Assembly (NCBI GenBank): GCA_022813625.1
Contig: JAKLMB010000054.1
Coordinates: 36,341 to 100,340 of the forward strand
DNA from: Aaosphaeria pasadenensis
Lineage: Eukaryota > Ascomycota > Dothideomycetes > Pleosporales
Direction of reading: 5' to 3'
Length of the DNA stretch: 64,000 bases
Shown here: positions 36,557-47,900 of the stretch, piece by piece
Layout: every line of letters starts with the position of its first letter
Position numbering within the stretch: position 1 is the stretch's first letter
Position numbers and translations under genes: made by a program
The notes under the pieces: generated by a model
Database searches by the model: none
Seen by the model: only the letters and a program-made list of their open reading frames with translations
What the model was told of the DNA's origin: nothing

Positions 36557-38633
36557 CTAGAGACCTTTTGACTCGAGATAGTCTTGTACACGTTCCACCA
36601 GCTCCACTTTCTTCCCCGCAGTGGACTGTTTGCGTGCCTTGAGGAAGTCCTTCAGTGAACCCACGGTCTCCTTGCTCAGCTTCCCTCTGTCATTAAGTTC
36701 ACCCATTTGGGCGTCTGTGAGTCCGCCTTCTTCCACTTCATCAAGATCCATCTCCACCTCCTGCGTTTTGGATTCATGCTTGATTTTCTTACGAGCCGGT
36801 TTTGACTTCGCATCCACTTCATCGTCTTCGTCTTTGACTGCATTAGACGCGCCACCACGCTTCCTGGAAACGAGGTTTGCGGTTTTTCCTGGCTTCTTGG
36901 CGGACTGGTAGACTTCGTTAAATGCGTTACCAAAGTCTTCGATGTACTGGGAGGCTCGCTTGTCAATTTGACGATACTTGGGAATCGTTCTGTCATCGGG
37001 CTTCGTTGGTACTTCTTCTTCGAGCGCCATGGCCTGCAAAATGCGATAGAACCATTGCAAGTCTGGGTTAGGATATTTGGATGGGTCATAGATGCCTTTG
37101 GGCAGTTGAAGCTGTTCAATGACTATGCGCATTTTGTCCGTCAGCTCTTCTGTAGTTTTCAGGGTAGTGCCTTGGTCAGGTGGTTGACGTAGATCATCTG
37201 CAAAAGGAAGCGGGATAAGCCACAGGCCAGGGGGCATAGTCTGTTCGTCATTATCGTCGTACTTCTCTGCCGCCGGGATGATGGCAGCGATGACCGGTGC
37301 AGCGTTTTTTCGTGCTATGAACCACGCCACAGCCATCCTTTTACTCTTGAGGAGCTTCTGCTGTAGCGCCGAGAACACCCGCGTCGACCCCACGAATTCG
37401 GCCTCGGATGGGTACACAAATGTAGCCTTTCCTATGTTGGCCCATATGGGAGCAGCGGAGAGCGGTTTGAATCCTATTATCCGGATGACGGGATCGCCAA
37501 AGCATTGTCTTATCTGGGTGAATTCATCAGGCGTGAATGTGATTGTCTCACCACCAAACTTATAAGCTTTTCTCAATTCCCCTTTCTCAACAGTTCGAGC
37601 AGTATCATCGGCTAAGTGTGACGTTGATCCGGTTGCAATCTGGACTTTCTCCCCACCAACCCAGACATAGCATGATTTAACATGCTCCTGGCGTTTGATC
37701 AGAATGAACCCTTTCACACCTATCCTCAATTCAGGTCCAATCTCCAATGGAAGACTGAATAGAGCCCGCCGCGGAGCAGCTTTCGAGTTTATCGAGGAGA
37801 GAAGTTGCTTAAGGAGCGAGATACCATCTCCGCTAGTGGCAACCTTGGTTGTTGAGAGAGTCGACACGGGAGCCTCGGGATCAGAAGGTGACGAGGGATA
37901 GACAAGGTCGTCGTAGAATCGCGAACGATCAAATGCATGGTCCACCCTAGAGATGGGAAACAAATCAATAGTGCAACCAAGATCATACAAGTCTCGGGCT
38001 CTGGTCACTGCCGTGTCCTTATCGTGCTTCGCTATGACAGGATAGTCGTTATCAGTAACCAAAAACAGTCGCCGCGAGGAGAAGTTTGGAGCCTTGGTGG
38101 TGAAGATCTGATTTGCACAGAATAGTACTGTTGCAATGGTCGCTCCTTCGGCGGCGGGCCTCAGTAGCTTAGCAGCCTCCTCTTCATTTTCGACCATATC
38201 CCGCAATTGCTTCACATCCTGGGCAGAGGGTACATCGAGATCCGACAAAAGATAGCAATGCTGGAATGTGTTGTCGCCATCTTTGAGATCCGTCTTCTCA
38301 GTACCGAACAAGAGAATACCCATCATATCGTTTGGATTGGATATTATGCGCTGTTGCATAAGCTGGTAGGCGCATTTGAGCGCGGCAGACGTAGGGGAAT
38401 CGCGCTCGGCTTTCTTGTCATCTGATAACGGCGGCTGCTCCAGCATGGTGGGACTGACATCTATGGCGAATAAGACGGCATCTTTGATGGTTTTATAGCT
38501 CTAGATTATTGTTAGTCTTCCTGAAAGATGTATGCTAGCTCATGGTCACAGGTGCGCTTACAGAGTCATCCAGCTCCTCTTCGTCCTCGTCTTCCTCCTC
38601 GCCAGGGCGATTGTCGGTTAGTGGATCGGCCAT
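36557..38633 (-). CDS. ku70: Ku70 DNA end-binding subunit
   Basis: Complement of 36557-38500 and 38562-38633, giving 671 residues. Ku70 pairs with Ku80 to bind broken DNA ends for non-homologous end joining and telomere maintenance. The N-terminus is very acidic (GEEEDEDEEELDD), followed by the vWA-like domain beginning SYKTIKDAVLFAIDVSPTML. The beta-barrel core follows in the middle, with IGFKPL marking its second part. The C-terminal SAP DNA-binding domain is visible at about residues 633-669, from LSKETVGSLKDFLKARK to the end, preceded by a basic linker. The intron falls just after the acidic leader and rejoins in frame. The start is 404 bp from the divergent ferrochelatase gene. Confidence 0.94.
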
Positions 38634-39037
38634 TGCGTTGTATGGGTGTTCAAGTTGCAACGTTACCGTTCGCTCAGTCGCAATAAATGCGACGGGTGAG
38701 CTGTACTTAAGTGGGGGGAGAGCTCCGAACAAGGCAGCAATGGTAATACGGCGATCGTTCCTTGTACGCGACTTGGAGAGGGGAGTGCGCGTGGTCAGGT
38801 GATCTAGGCCGGGATTCGTATAATAAGGCTTAGCGTGATGGCAGGTTAATTGCGGTTGATGACCGCATGGCTGATCGATTCGCTTATTCGCGATTGGCAG
38901 AGGCAACTCGTCCTCACTTCCGATCGAGAATTGAACAGCGGATGATTCATGTGAACAATCTGGCCATTAATCTTACTATCTCCAAAATTCATCCATGAGG
39001 TTTTGACAATTCTCTTCGACTTCATTGCTTCTGTACC
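38634..39037. promoter_or_regulatory. Shared divergent promoter of Ku70 and ferrochelatase
   Basis: 404 bp between the two start codons. No specific operator was recognised. Confidence 0.5.
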
Positions 39038-40360
39038 ATGTCTTTGCGCATCCCATTAGCCCGCGCTGGGAAGCGTGCGACGGCATCCTACGTTCCCGCC
39101 ACATCCATCCTGTCACCATGGAGAAGACGCAACGCGACTGTTGCTCCGCCCGTCACACAGGATGCCACAGGAGCTAAAGGGCCCACCGCAATGGTGTTTA
39201 TGAACATGGGTGGTCCGTCAACGACAGATGAAGTCGGTGATTTCTTGAGCAGATTATTTGTATGTCGCTCCCTCACCATCACCCATCATCAGAAAGCCTA
39301 ACATCTACAGGCTGACGCCGACTTGATCCCTCTTGGCCGGCTTCAGAATTATATTGGACCTTACATTGCACGACGGAGAACGCCCAAGATCGAGAAGCAG
39401 TATGCGGAGATTGGCGGTGGCTCGCCTATCCGGAAGTGGTCCGAATTCCAAGCTGCGGAGATGTGCAAGATCCTCGACAAAACATCACCAGAGACTGCAC
39501 CCCATAAACCCTACGTCGCTTTTCGCTACGCAAACCCACTCACCGAAGATATGTACAAGAGACTTTTGGAGGATGGATTTGGAGGTGGAAAGGGTGGCAG
39601 AGCTGTCGCGTTTACACAATATCCCCAATACTCGTGCTCCACCACAGGATCCTCGCTCAACGAACTATGGAAATGGAGGCAAAGGTTGGAAGGAAAGCGC
39701 GCAACAGGAGAAGTTGATCCTGAGGGCGCAATTCAGTGGAGTGTCATAGATCGATGGCCAGTTCATTCAGGACTCGTGGAGGCATTTGCGCAGAACATTG
39801 AGAAGACACTCGCAGAATATCCCCCAGAAAGAAGAGACGATGTCGTCCTTCTATTCTCTGCACACAGTTTACCGATGTCGGTCGTCAATCGTGGCGATCC
39901 TTACCCCGCCGAAGTTGCCGCGACCGTCTACGCAGTTATGCAGCGCCTTGGTATGAAGCACCAATATCGACTCGTATGGCAATCGCAGGTCGGCCCACAG
40001 CCATGGCTCGGTGCGCAAACTTCAGATACCGTCAAGTCCCTGATGAAGAAAGGCCAAACAGACATGATTCTCATTCCGATTGCATTTACGAGCGATCATA
40101 TCGAGACGTTATATGAATTGGACAAGGAGGTTATAGGAGAGGACGCTGAGGGACACGAAGGTGTAAAACGCGTGGAAAGTTTGAACGGCAATCCGGTCTT
40201 CATTCAAGCTCTCGCAGATCTTGCTAAGGATCATCTTCAAAGCGGAATTGCATGCAGCCCGCAAATGACGTTGCGATGTCCAGGCTGTGTAAGTGAACGC
40301 TGTCTTGCTCAGAAGGAATTCTTCGCTGGCCAGACGAAGCGTTTACCCGCCGTTGCATAG
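39038..40360 (+). CDS. hem15: Ferrochelatase, mitochondrial
   Basis: Exons 39038-39259 and 39311-40360 give 423 residues. It inserts Fe2+ into protoporphyrin IX, the last step of heme synthesis, on the matrix face of the inner mitochondrial membrane. The basic N-terminus (about 35 residues) is a presequence. VFMNMGGPSTTDEV opens the fold, LLFSAHSLPM carries the catalytic His, and IPIAFTSDHIETLYELD holds the second metal-site region. Four cysteines (C183 in YSCSTTGSS; C397, C400 and C405 in a C-x2-C-x4-C tail) match the [2Fe-2S] ligands of animal and fission yeast enzymes. Confidence 0.95.
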
Positions 40361-40937
40361 CAACAAGGTCAACATTAGAAACTGTACATTATTGTAGCAA
40401 TATTCCAATTGCAGCGATGGAACACCTGAGACACATCTTAATCGAACGTTCCATGATTACCTGCAGCCACAACTCCGATGGTTTGCCATCTCGTGCCTAT
40501 GATGGTGGATCGGGATTGGTATTGTCGTTGACCTGCTCGGACCGTATCGCAAGCACTCGCCGATCCGTGATTACCCGTCCACTACAACCTTCATTGACGT
40601 GGTATTAGAGGCGGGAGACCCTTTTACACTGTCACTGTTGGCAGATCTCGATCCTATACTTTTTTTTCTTTTTAATTATCATTGACTTATTCCGCGAGAA
40701 GGCAGGGTGACTCCGTTGTTTGGGTACTTATTTTCCGATCATTTGACGAGGTGACCCGTTGTCAAAGCTCGGAGGAAGTGTTGAGCTATAATTCGGGCAT
40801 TAGGTAGAAAAGTCTTGGCAGCAGAGCTCAACACCAAATTGTTCGCTCCCGTCTGACCCAACGTCCCTCCTTCTCACCTCCTCCCAACGCCTATTCATCT
40901 CCGCCCCGTCTCTCCCTTCTCCTGGTCACATTGCAAG
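40361..40937. other. Intergenic: ferrochelatase 3' end and PDH promoter
   Basis: A 577-bp spacer between tandem genes, with a T-rich run near 40,662 and a CT-rich leader (40,845-40,925) before the PDH start. Nothing else was recognised. Confidence 0.5.
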
Positions 40938-42404
40938 ATGTTGTCGCGGTCAATTAGGAGGACAATTGCCTCCCCTCTCAGGCGCAGCGCCTTCGCTCCC
41001 GCATCGCGACCTGCTTTCAGGACTGTCACTACCGATGCCGCTTCGTCGCACGCAGACAAAGAGGCCGTTCCCAAGGAGGATGACAAGCCTTTCGAAGTTC
41101 GTCTCTCCGATGAAAGTTTCGAGACTTACGAGCTTGACCCTCCTCCGTACACCTTGAACACCACCAAGGGTGAATTGAAACAGATGTACTACGATATGGT
41201 CGCTGTCCGGTATGGAGGAACCCATTGTATTCCATTAGCAGATCGGATACCACTGCAGTTTCCAGAGGAATGCTAATTGAGCCAATAGACGAATGGAAAT
41301 GGCTGCAGACAGACTATACAAGGAGAAGAAGATTCGTGGTTTCTGCCATCTGTCCACTGGTCAGGAAGCCGTTGCTGTCGGTATCGAGCATGCTATTGAC
41401 AGGCAGGACCATCTCATTACCGCCTATCGATGCCACGGATTTGCTATGATGCGCGGCGGCACCGTTAAATCCATCATCGGCGAGTTGCTCGGAAGGCGAG
41501 AGGGTATTGCCTACGGAAAGGGAGGATCTATGCACATGTTCGCACCTGGATTCTATGGTGGAAACGGTATTGTCGGTGCACAAGTTCCTGTCGGCGCTGG
41601 TATTGCTTTCGCACAGCAGTACACCGACAAGAAGAACGTGACTCTTGCATTGTACGGAGACGGAGCATCTAATCAGGGCCAAGTCTTTGAGGCTTTCAAC
41701 ATGGCAAAACTCTGGAACCTCCCGGTCATCTTTGGTTGCGAGAGTATGTATTGATGACATGACAGCATTATCGCCGATACTAATGAAGTCCTAGACAACA
41801 AGTACGGAATGGGTACTGCTGCCAACCGTGCCGCCGCTCTCACCGACTACTACAAGCGTGGTCAATACATTCCCGGCCTCAAGATCAACGGTATGGACGT
41901 TCTCGCCGTCAAGGCCGCCGTCCAGTACAGCAAAGAGTGGTGCGCTTCCGGCAAGGGTCCTCTTGTACACGAATACGTCACCTATCGTTATGGAGGTCAC
42001 TCTATGTCCGACCCTGGAACCACATACCGAGTAAGCGACTTTGGATGCACTCAGACCTGATGTGACGCTAATTTTTTTCTCTCAAATAGACTCGTGAGGA
42101 GATCCAGCGTATGCGCAGCACTAACGATCCTATCGCCGGGCTCAAGCAGAAACTCCTTGACTGGGGCGTCACCTCCGAGGAGGAGCTCAAGTCCATCGAC
42201 AAGGAGGCCCGCAGCAACGTCGACGCCGAGGTCGCTGAGGCCGAGCAGATGGCTGTTCCAGACGCCACTGGCACGGTGCTCTTTGAAGACATCTACGTAC
42301 GTGGTTCGGAGCCAGAGTTCTTGAGAGGACGCATCCCTGAGGAGAACTTCTACTACACTGAGGTCGACATGGGTAAGGAGAAGAAGCCGGTTGCCAGAAC
42401 ATAA
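40938..42404 (+). CDS. pda1: Pyruvate dehydrogenase E1 component alpha subunit
   Basis: Exons 40938-41209, 41289-41743, 41795-42030 and 42090-42404 give 425 residues. With the beta subunit it forms the thiamine-diphosphate-dependent E1 of the mitochondrial pyruvate dehydrogenase complex. The presequence is Arg/Ser-rich (MLSRSIRRTIASPLRR). The cofactor motif runs from GDGASNQGQ to CENNKYGMG and crosses intron 2. The regulatory phosphorylation loop YRYGGHSMSDPGTTYR is intact, with the conserved serine after HSM. Length and exon joins match the family. Confidence 0.96.
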
Positions 42405-42655
42405 GCAATGGTTGGAGGGACGATTCGTTATCGATTGTAAACTTGATCTTGGAAGAAAGATTGTAATATTACATCTATCCGTGCAGTATGCATGCTAGGG
42501 TAGCGTGAAGCGTGGATTGTACCTACTTTTTGATGTGTTATCCACGTCTCTTCTAAGCATTGAGAATAGACTTCTTTTCAAATTATTGTATCGTACGTGG
42601 GGTAATTAGATGGTGGGTTTGCTGATCGAGGACTTGGCTCGCGTTCTACAATCTA

Positions 42656-43746
42656 TCACGAGGTTTGCGTCTCCGTTTTCACACCCTGCCATTCTGCCCT
42701 AAGGCCTTCTCCAATCCACGGACACTCCACCCTCTCCACGTGCTCTCTGATGTATTGTATCAGAGGACCAGCGCCTGGGGCATCTTCCTTGATAGCGAGT
42801 GCACCCAGCCGTGGTATATGCAAAGCCGAAGCCAATCGGGTTTCCACAGATGAGGGTAGACAGACTAATCTGGTGGGCTGCGCAGTGTCCAGGGAGGAAG
42901 TGTATATCAATGTTGGGAGATGGGCATGAGCGAGGGAAGCAGAAGGTTTTGGATGAGGAATGATGACCACTGGGAGCGGAGCGTAGTGGTCTTTTGGAGG
43001 GGCTGCTCCTTCTTCGTCTGACCGCATCTCTACGTGGTTTTTCTCGGGATCACCATCATTTTCCGCGTCGCGTGTAACATTCAAGATTTGAAGATCCGAT
43101 CGGCGGTCGTCCTGAGACTTGTCAAGTGGCATCTGACTGGGAATCTGCTTTTGCGCCAATGCGGTCAAATGCCGCGTCACGGTATTAAGGCCTATGAGGA
43201 CGTGGTTGGAGAGCTGCGGTGCTGGCGGTGGGGTCGCATCGTCAACCGCTGCCGATGTATCCCTTTTGAAGGAACCGCGGTTCACCGCCGAGACAGAAGA
43301 TTGTTTCCCTCCAAGTTTCCTTTTCTTCCCCTTTGATGGGTTAAAGTGAGTCTGACGATGCTGGCCCAGGGGCTCGAGTAAACTTGTTGGTGCAAGGTTA
43401 GTAAGAAACGTTTCTTACAAAGACAGAAGGGCGAGCGGCATGGCGGATTGCAATAACAAAGAAAGACAAGGGGAGATATCCGAGGACCATAATATGGAGA
43501 TTGTATTCACGATTTAATTTGGCGTGCGAAAGAGTATCAATACGTACCCACATAGGATATCGAGAATGGCATCCTGATGCTTTTGGCCAATGGCAGGGCT
43601 ACAAGGTGTCTGTCAGTGGGTGCAACTGAGGCTGGGGACTATGCCATGATCAGAGAGAGTAGAAAGACATACACGCTAGTTTTGGTGAATGGGTTTTCGG
43701 TTCTGTATATTGGCTTTGTGATTTTTTTAACTGCTGTTGGAGGCAT
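42656..43746 (-). CDS. pop3: RNase P/MRP protein subunit POP3
   Basis: Complement of 42656-43382, 43548-43598 and 43673-43746, giving 283 residues. Pop3 is an L7Ae-like subunit of nuclear RNase P and RNase MRP, which process tRNA 5' ends and pre-rRNA. The short first exon gives the family-like start ending RTENPFTKTS. The 51-nt second exon encodes PAIGQKHQDAILDILC, and the third begins LLEPLGQHRQTHFNPSKGKKRK. NHVLIGLNTVTRHLTALA is the family signature. The C-terminal half has VVIIPHPKPSASLAHAHLP, LVCLPSSVETRLASALHIPRLGALAI and a final VECPWIGE. The small exons make the gene easy to truncate in automated models. It converges on PDH E1 alpha. Confidence 0.82.
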
Positions 43747-44913
43747 TGCGGATGTTTGATTGGCGTAAAGGAATAGATGAAGGTATAGGATGCGAGTAGG
43801 GCGGTGGTCGAGTTTGCTTGGAAGATTGATTATCTCTCTATCAGTATGAGATGGATAAGTACAGCATAAGTAAGAGTTGGCAGGGCAGTGGATGATGATG
43901 TAGTAACGTAACTACTGCATACCTCGTAGGTAATTCGATGAAGTATAAGTTTGTAACTTTGGAGTTAATGAAGATAATTATAATACTCGCACTAGAGAAG
44001 ATTAGTCCTTACCTTCGACCTTAGTCATGAGGTACGAGGCACGGTATACGGAGTACCTTTAGCTACTAGATTGTTACCTTAGCACTCACAATTACAGGTA
44101 GTAGAGTTTGAGTACAGTAAGGTAGGCTACTGGTACCTTTCCTCCTCTCCTCCCCCTCCAGGCTTCTCCCCCCCAAATGACCCAATGACGCTGGCTTGGC
44201 AAATCCCTCCCCACCAAAAAACTTAACCAGCCCCAGCTCCCGCCCGCCGCCAAACGCCATTCCCTCTCAACGACGCGTACTATCTACCCATACCCTACCT
44301 ACCTAGGTAGGTATCGTACCTAGTCTATTATCAAAGCTATCACCTATTACTCTACTCCGTACAGTGAAAGTACGCGTGAAGCTTTACTTTTCCCCTCTCA
44401 CCACAAATCACCTCCCTACTATAGGTGCCTTAATCCATATTCACTCCTTCACTCATTCATTCATGGTTGATACCCGCACGCTCCTTCAGCCAGATCTCAT
44501 GGTTCTCTCACATCCCTCCTCCCCTCCACATTGCTGTGGTTAGTTACGGCCAGGCTGCTGTTGCCTTGCACCGCGCTTTTATCACCACCAACCTTACTCT
44601 TCCACTCCCAGGTACATCGACCCCCCTCCTTCAATCGACTCGAACCAAATCTAATCAGAACAATTCATAAGATACACATACACATACACATACGCGCCCG
44701 TGCCCGCGCCCGTCTGGGTCGAAGGAATAGCTGGTCCAACATTCGGTTAGGAAGAGAAGAGAAGGTGGGCTTGCTCGAGCTAGTTGCTTGCTTCCTGTCC
44801 TCACTCCTTCACCTGCACTACCTGACGCTCTTGCTGTGCTGCCCATTGCCACTACCCCACTTGACGACGGGTGAGCTTTCACTTCACTTTTAAGAGTGTT
44901 GCCTTGCCTAGTC
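43747..44913. other. 1.2-kb divergent region between POP3 and the ubiquitin protease
   Basis: Contains two TACGGAGTA/TACTCCGTA nonamers (44047 and 44353) and a perfect 18-bp palindrome at 44296-44313. A CT-rich leader and ACAC-rich tract precede the protease start. No gene was recognised. Confidence 0.5.
44296..44313. repeat. 18-bp perfect palindrome of the CTACCTAGGTAG type
   Basis: TACCTACCTAGGTAGGTA reads the same on both strands. Related tandem CTAC/GTAG arrays occur at 901-925 and 29984-30012, always between genes. Confidence 0.8.
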
Positions 44914-47900
44914 ATGAGTCAGCACAAGCAGCACCAAGAGCAGGAGGAGTACCAGGACCATGATCTAATGGATTCTGTTTCTGCAGGCGACGCTCATTCA
45001 ATCTCTCCCACCCCCGCGTCGCCGCCGCGCCGCGATCCCATGGAAGACGCCGACTCTTCCTTGACCCGCAAACGACCACGACTGGACACCGGAAGTCCTG
45101 ACAATCGGACCATGGCCTCGGATTCCACGTCGACAAGCAGTCGCAGCGTCGCACCCCCCACCGAGCAACCGCTTGAAATGACCATCCGCTCACAACCTCC
45201 TTCCGCCTCTATACACTCCGATGGGGCCTTCGAACAAGTTGATGCCACAGAATCAATGGGCAGCATGGAACCCGCAGCGGACGCACCTGGTGGCACACCT
45301 GTCGAGAACCAGCTAGATGGTGGAAACGACACGGTAGAGGGCAGTCCGCCTGTCGTCGTAGTGCCAGACGATGATGAGCAACTCTATGGGAGCATCCTAC
45401 TAGACCAGGATGAAGAAGAATACTTCTCCAGGTTTCCTTTTGCAAGCCATGGCTTTCAAGGTGGGCACATGGGCGCTCTGCGCCAGATGGGGCAACATTT
45501 CCAACAAGGTAATCAGGGCTTTCTTCTTATCATTATACTTTGACATGCATGTATCTCGATGTGGCATAACTGACATTTAAGCAGCGCCAGATGTTGATGG
45601 AACAGTCCTGCCTCAAGTTTCGGTGTGGCTAGACAATCTCCCCACCTCACCTTCACATTGGAAGAATTACTATGTCGACAAGCTACTTTTCTGGGACGAG
45701 TTCGCTGCATTCGTGAACAAAGTCCTGCTCCGAAGGTGAACCATACCACCCTATTCTAACATGTCCCCGGCTGTGTTCCCCGCTAACCAGACCAGACATC
45801 CTTTTGGAGACGCTTTCTGTGATGATGATCAATCCGAAGAAGTGGTGTTTTACACATTCTTCCGCAGCTATATAAGGCTATGCTGCCGTCTCCTGCAAGT
45901 TGACGCTGCCATGTTATCGATTGGCACGTACGAAGATGTGTACGACCAGCATACGCTCAGTTGGAAGCACTTACGGCACCTCAACACCGTATTCCGGCAC
46001 GAGAAGAGCAATGTCTTTCATCTGTTGTCGAAGGACTACAGAGCAAACATTCAAGACATGGGCAATCGTTTGATCAATGACTTCCTCGATCCTGCTTCTA
46101 ATGGTGCCCGGTACTTGTTCGAGCTCGCCGAGTTGTTATGCGAAAAGGCTCCCGCAAACATCAGTATCGGATCGGCATGTTGGATGGCATCGATTGCGCA
46201 ATCTCTAGGTTGGTACATCCTGGAGGTGCCCTTCTTTGAACATCATGCTCTTCACTCCAATTATTGCCAGTCGGTCCTCAGATTCTTTCGGCGATACAAC
46301 GAGGAACTTCAATCTCCCAGCAAAGTGTTGGATGCCGGTGCCACCAAGGACCTCATCCAGCAATTAGCATCTCTTCTCGGTGAGCTTTGCCGTTGGGATG
46401 ATTCAATAGCCTCGGATCTTGCCGAGGAACTCCTCAATTTCAACGATCCAAGTTCTCCCACTGTCGCTTCCGCGAGCCTAGAAGCAGTTACGCCGTTAGA
46501 TCGCTTCCTGCAAGATCCCAATAATTTTCCCTCTCTAGTCAGCAACGCATGGAAATTTAAGTTGCTCAAAAAGTATGTCGTCAAGGGCCGAATGGAATTA
46601 CGAGTCACCAGCATCAGCACTATGGATGAGGCATTGGTCGGTATCTGGCGTGAATATCACAACTCGGAACTGCATACATACCATCCTGTGATGCAGTATC
46701 TAGCCGAATACCTGCTTCATCAACGAGTAATTGACTACATCATCAGCGTCGATTCCCATCCCCAGATCATATCTCGGAGCGGAAATATTGTTGGCTTTCT
46801 TGTTGTGACCCATCGATACTCGGAGGACCAGACCGACGCGATTTGGAACACCCTTACCCACAGTCAGGATCCACGTGTTGTCTCGGCGACTCTGAAAATG
46901 CTCCATGGCGTTACCAACCTTATGAATTCAACAGAACTTTTATACTTCTGTGCCAAGCTATATGCCCTTCCAATAGAAGGCTTCACACCTGAATTGCTAC
47001 GATTCCTGCGAGACTTAACGCAGAAGGCTCAGCAGAAGCCTGTCGATTGGTCGAGTACCGATTTGAAAGCACGCCCGTGGAATGTGTGTGTACGGGTGAT
47101 GCAAGATACTTCTCCGAGCCGAGACAGCTCAAAGGTGGGTAATGTGTTGCACACCGAAGCGTGTGATCAACTACAGTGCATCTTGCCCCTTGTCGGTTTC
47201 GAAGAGCGCCTTCAAATATGCGACGACTGTGCTATACATATTGCAGAAAAGACAGCAAAAGCGACCGGGAGCGTGCGCGCCATCTTTCTACTGTGCACAG
47301 GCGGTATTCCCTATGACCTTGGGGTCATCCAAAATCGGCGCGATATCATTCAGGACCGCCCGAACATCACTCGGTACATTCTTGAAGAGTTATGTTCTTA
47401 TGTTGAGACGGAAACCCCTCGTGGCTTCCACCAGGCCTATCTGATAGCTTTAGACTGCCGGCTAGCTATGCTCCGTGAGATTTTGATTCGCTCTCCTGGC
47501 TCGATCCCCTCTGATCTATACATCGATATTTGGGATCATATTGTGGGCAAAAATGCACTCAATAGCCATTTCCGAGATCTTGCCTGGGCAAAGCTGGTCG
47601 ATGTCTCCAAGCGGAAACCCCGGCTTGGATGCGGCTTCTTGGACCAGCTAATGTCGGAGTATGTTCCAACCCTCCAACCAGATTATTTCACTCCTGGACT
47701 CTTCGATTTTGTACGTTCTTACGGCTTTCAAGCAACCAGGGAACATATCGCGACAGCTGATGGGGAGAAGGAGATACTTCAAATCCGTGGTGTGGACCTT
47801 TTATGGCGCATGATCATCACTGCCCCTGCAAATACCATCGAGGATCTTGCAGCGAATGAGATGGCTTCGCTCTATGTCGACCTAGATATCAGCCACGCAT

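Noticed and set aside
38634..38906. In-frame N-terminal extension of Ku70 up to 38906
   Set aside because: It would occupy the divergent promoter with ferrochelatase and has no Ku similarity. The start at 38633 gives the expected acidic leader.
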